Shown here one piece after another: positions 13,754 to 14,695 of a stretch of DNA of 14,695 nt. Origin of the DNA: CAZNPW01 sp964575185 (lineage in GTDB: Bacteria; Pseudomonadota; Alphaproteobacteria; Rhodobacterales; Rhodobacteraceae); the NCBI GenBank assembly GCA_964575185.1, contig CAZNPW010000065.1, positions 1 to 14,695 of the forward strand. Reading direction: 5' to 3'. Under the pieces are notes generated by a model, which made no database searches, was not told the origin of the DNA, and saw only the letters and a list, made by a program, of their open reading frames with translations. Position 1 is the stretch's first letter. The number at the start of each line of letters is the position of its first letter. A program made the position numbers and the translations under genes.

Positions 13754-13772
13754 CTCCGCCAGGAAAGACCCC

Positions 13773-14695
13773 ATGAGCCACGGCGACCGCCTGCACGTCG
13801 TCACCAACGACAACATCCCCGACAGCCGCCGCCGCCTGGGCCGCCTGATGATCTGGGGCAGCTTGGTGCTGCTTGCCGCGGTCGGCGCACTGCAGACGCT
13901 GCAGGCGACAGGTGCGCAGGACTTTGGCTTCGCCAACTGGCGGCCGACGCTCTACGCCTTCGTCCTCTGGGCCACCGCCTTCTCGTGGGCGCAGGTGCTG
14001 ATCCACGGCGAGGCCGGCAAGCGGCGGCTCTTCATCCTGCCGGCCGCCATCTTCGTCCTGGCGATGACGGTGTTCCCGCTGCTTTTCGGCCTCGTCATCG
14101 CCTTTTCCGACTGGAACCTCGCCTCCACGCAGGGGCGCCGGTTCAACGGGCTCGACAACATCCGGCAGATGTGGGCCGACCCGTTCTACTGGAACGCGCT
14201 CGGCAACATGGTCTGGTATGTCGCGGCGATCTCGGTCGAATACGTGATCGCCTTCGGCCTCGCGCTGCTGCTCAACGCCCAGATCCGGGCGCGCAAGTTC
14301 TTCCGGGTGGCGTTCCTGCTGCCGCTGATGCTGTCGCCCGTGGCGGTGTCCTGGATGATCGGCAAGTCGATGCTGGAAAGCCGCTTCGGCCCCGTCGCGC
14401 GCGTCCTCCGCTGGCTGGGGGTGGAGCAGCCGACCTTCTTCGGCGACCCCTTCTGGGCCAAGTTCTGGATCATGGCGATGGACGCCTGGACCTTCATCCC
14501 CTTCATGATGATCATGCTGCTCGCCGGGCTGCAGGCGATCCCGCGCGAGCTGACCGAGGCCGCGCGCGTCGACGGGGCCCGCGGCTGGCGCGCCTTCTGG
14601 GAGGTGACCTTCCCGCTGATGCTGCCCGTCAGCATCACCGCGATCCTGATCCGCATCATCTTCAAGCTGAAGCTCGCCGACATCGTCATCACCGT
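13773..14695 (+). CDS. Sugar ABC transporter permease, MalF type (truncated by window end)
   Basis: The frame opens at an ATG at 13773 with AGGAAAG upstream and runs off the right edge (307 codons seen). Hydrophobic segments lie at about 26-41, 58-77, 86-112, 143-169, 177-196, 230-253 and 283-297. The EAA loop that contacts the ATPase is clear: E262-A-A-R-V-D-G268 ... L-P at 284-285, matching the EAA-x3-G-x-LP pattern. The core (R-L-F-I-L-P-A-A-I-F...) begins near residue 85, whereas single permeases of this class usually begin it near 10-20. So there are about 70 extra N-terminal residues with two predicted membrane spans, as in MalF-like proteins. It follows the binding-protein gene by 99 bases with two hairpins between. 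A second permease gene is expected just downstream of the window. Confidence 0.94.
   Translation, partial: MSHGDRLHVVTNDNIPDSRRRLGRLMIWGSLVLLAAVGALQTLQATGAQDFGFANWRPTLYAFVLWATAFSWAQVLIHGEAGKRRLFILPAAIFVLAMTVFPLLFGLVIAFSDWNLASTQGRRFNGLDNIRQMWADPFYWNALGNMVWYVAAISVEYVIAFGLALLLNAQIRARKFFRVAFLLPLMLSPVAVSWMIGKSMLESRFGPVARVLRWLGVEQPTFFGDPFWAKFWIMAMDAWTFIPFMMIMLLAGLQAIPRELTEAARVDGARGWRAFWEVTFPLMLPVSITAILIRIIFKLKLADIVIT

Overview
The window is a very GC-rich stretch of bacterial DNA. Codon use, an alphaproteobacterial-style sugar ABC operon and a Rhodobacterales-like intergenic hairpin suggest a member of the Rhodobacterales (Paracoccus/Rhodobacter/Roseobacter relatives). This placement is inference, as no rRNA or other taxonomic marker is present.

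Left part (1-8359, all on the minus strand): one end of a type VI secretion system (T6SS) locus. In transcription order it holds vgrG (spike), a 1478-residue autotransporter-type protein, tssK (baseplate adaptor) and the first 61 codons of tssL (membrane-complex protein), which runs off the left edge. tssK and tssL are one base apart. The lipoprotein gene tssJ, often next to tssK, is not seen here; the slot upstream of tssK is taken by the autotransporter. The TssL N-terminus carries repeated D-R-T-V-I-G-G motifs.

Middle (8360-9279): a low-information boundary. It starts with the wreck of a plus-strand gene (8507-8942). Four fragments of one conserved protein can be read in shifting frames, separated by large deletions. 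About 340 bases with no intact gene follow.

Right part (9280-14695): a divergently arranged sugar uptake and catabolism locus. Leftward: an ABC ATPase of the UgpC/MsmK class (TTG start), a FucU/RbsD-type sugar mutarotase and a ribokinase-family kinase. Rightward: an exported sugar-binding protein (GTG start, twin-arginine-like signal) and a MalF-type permease cut by the right edge. Together they would bind a sugar in the periplasm, import it with ATP, equilibrate its anomers or ring forms and phosphorylate it. The sugar cannot be named from sequence; a pentose or deoxyhexose is the best guess. Several DNA elements sit in this part: four GGAAGAC repeats at exact 11-bp spacing and a 12-bp palindrome ahead of the kinase, a strong hairpin flanked by GCCAACCG repeats ahead of the binding-protein gene, and two hairpins after it.

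The most interesting items are the autotransporter embedded in the T6SS gene order, the multiple TssL threonine motifs, the phased repeat/palindrome region ahead of the kinase, and the decayed gene at the locus boundary.
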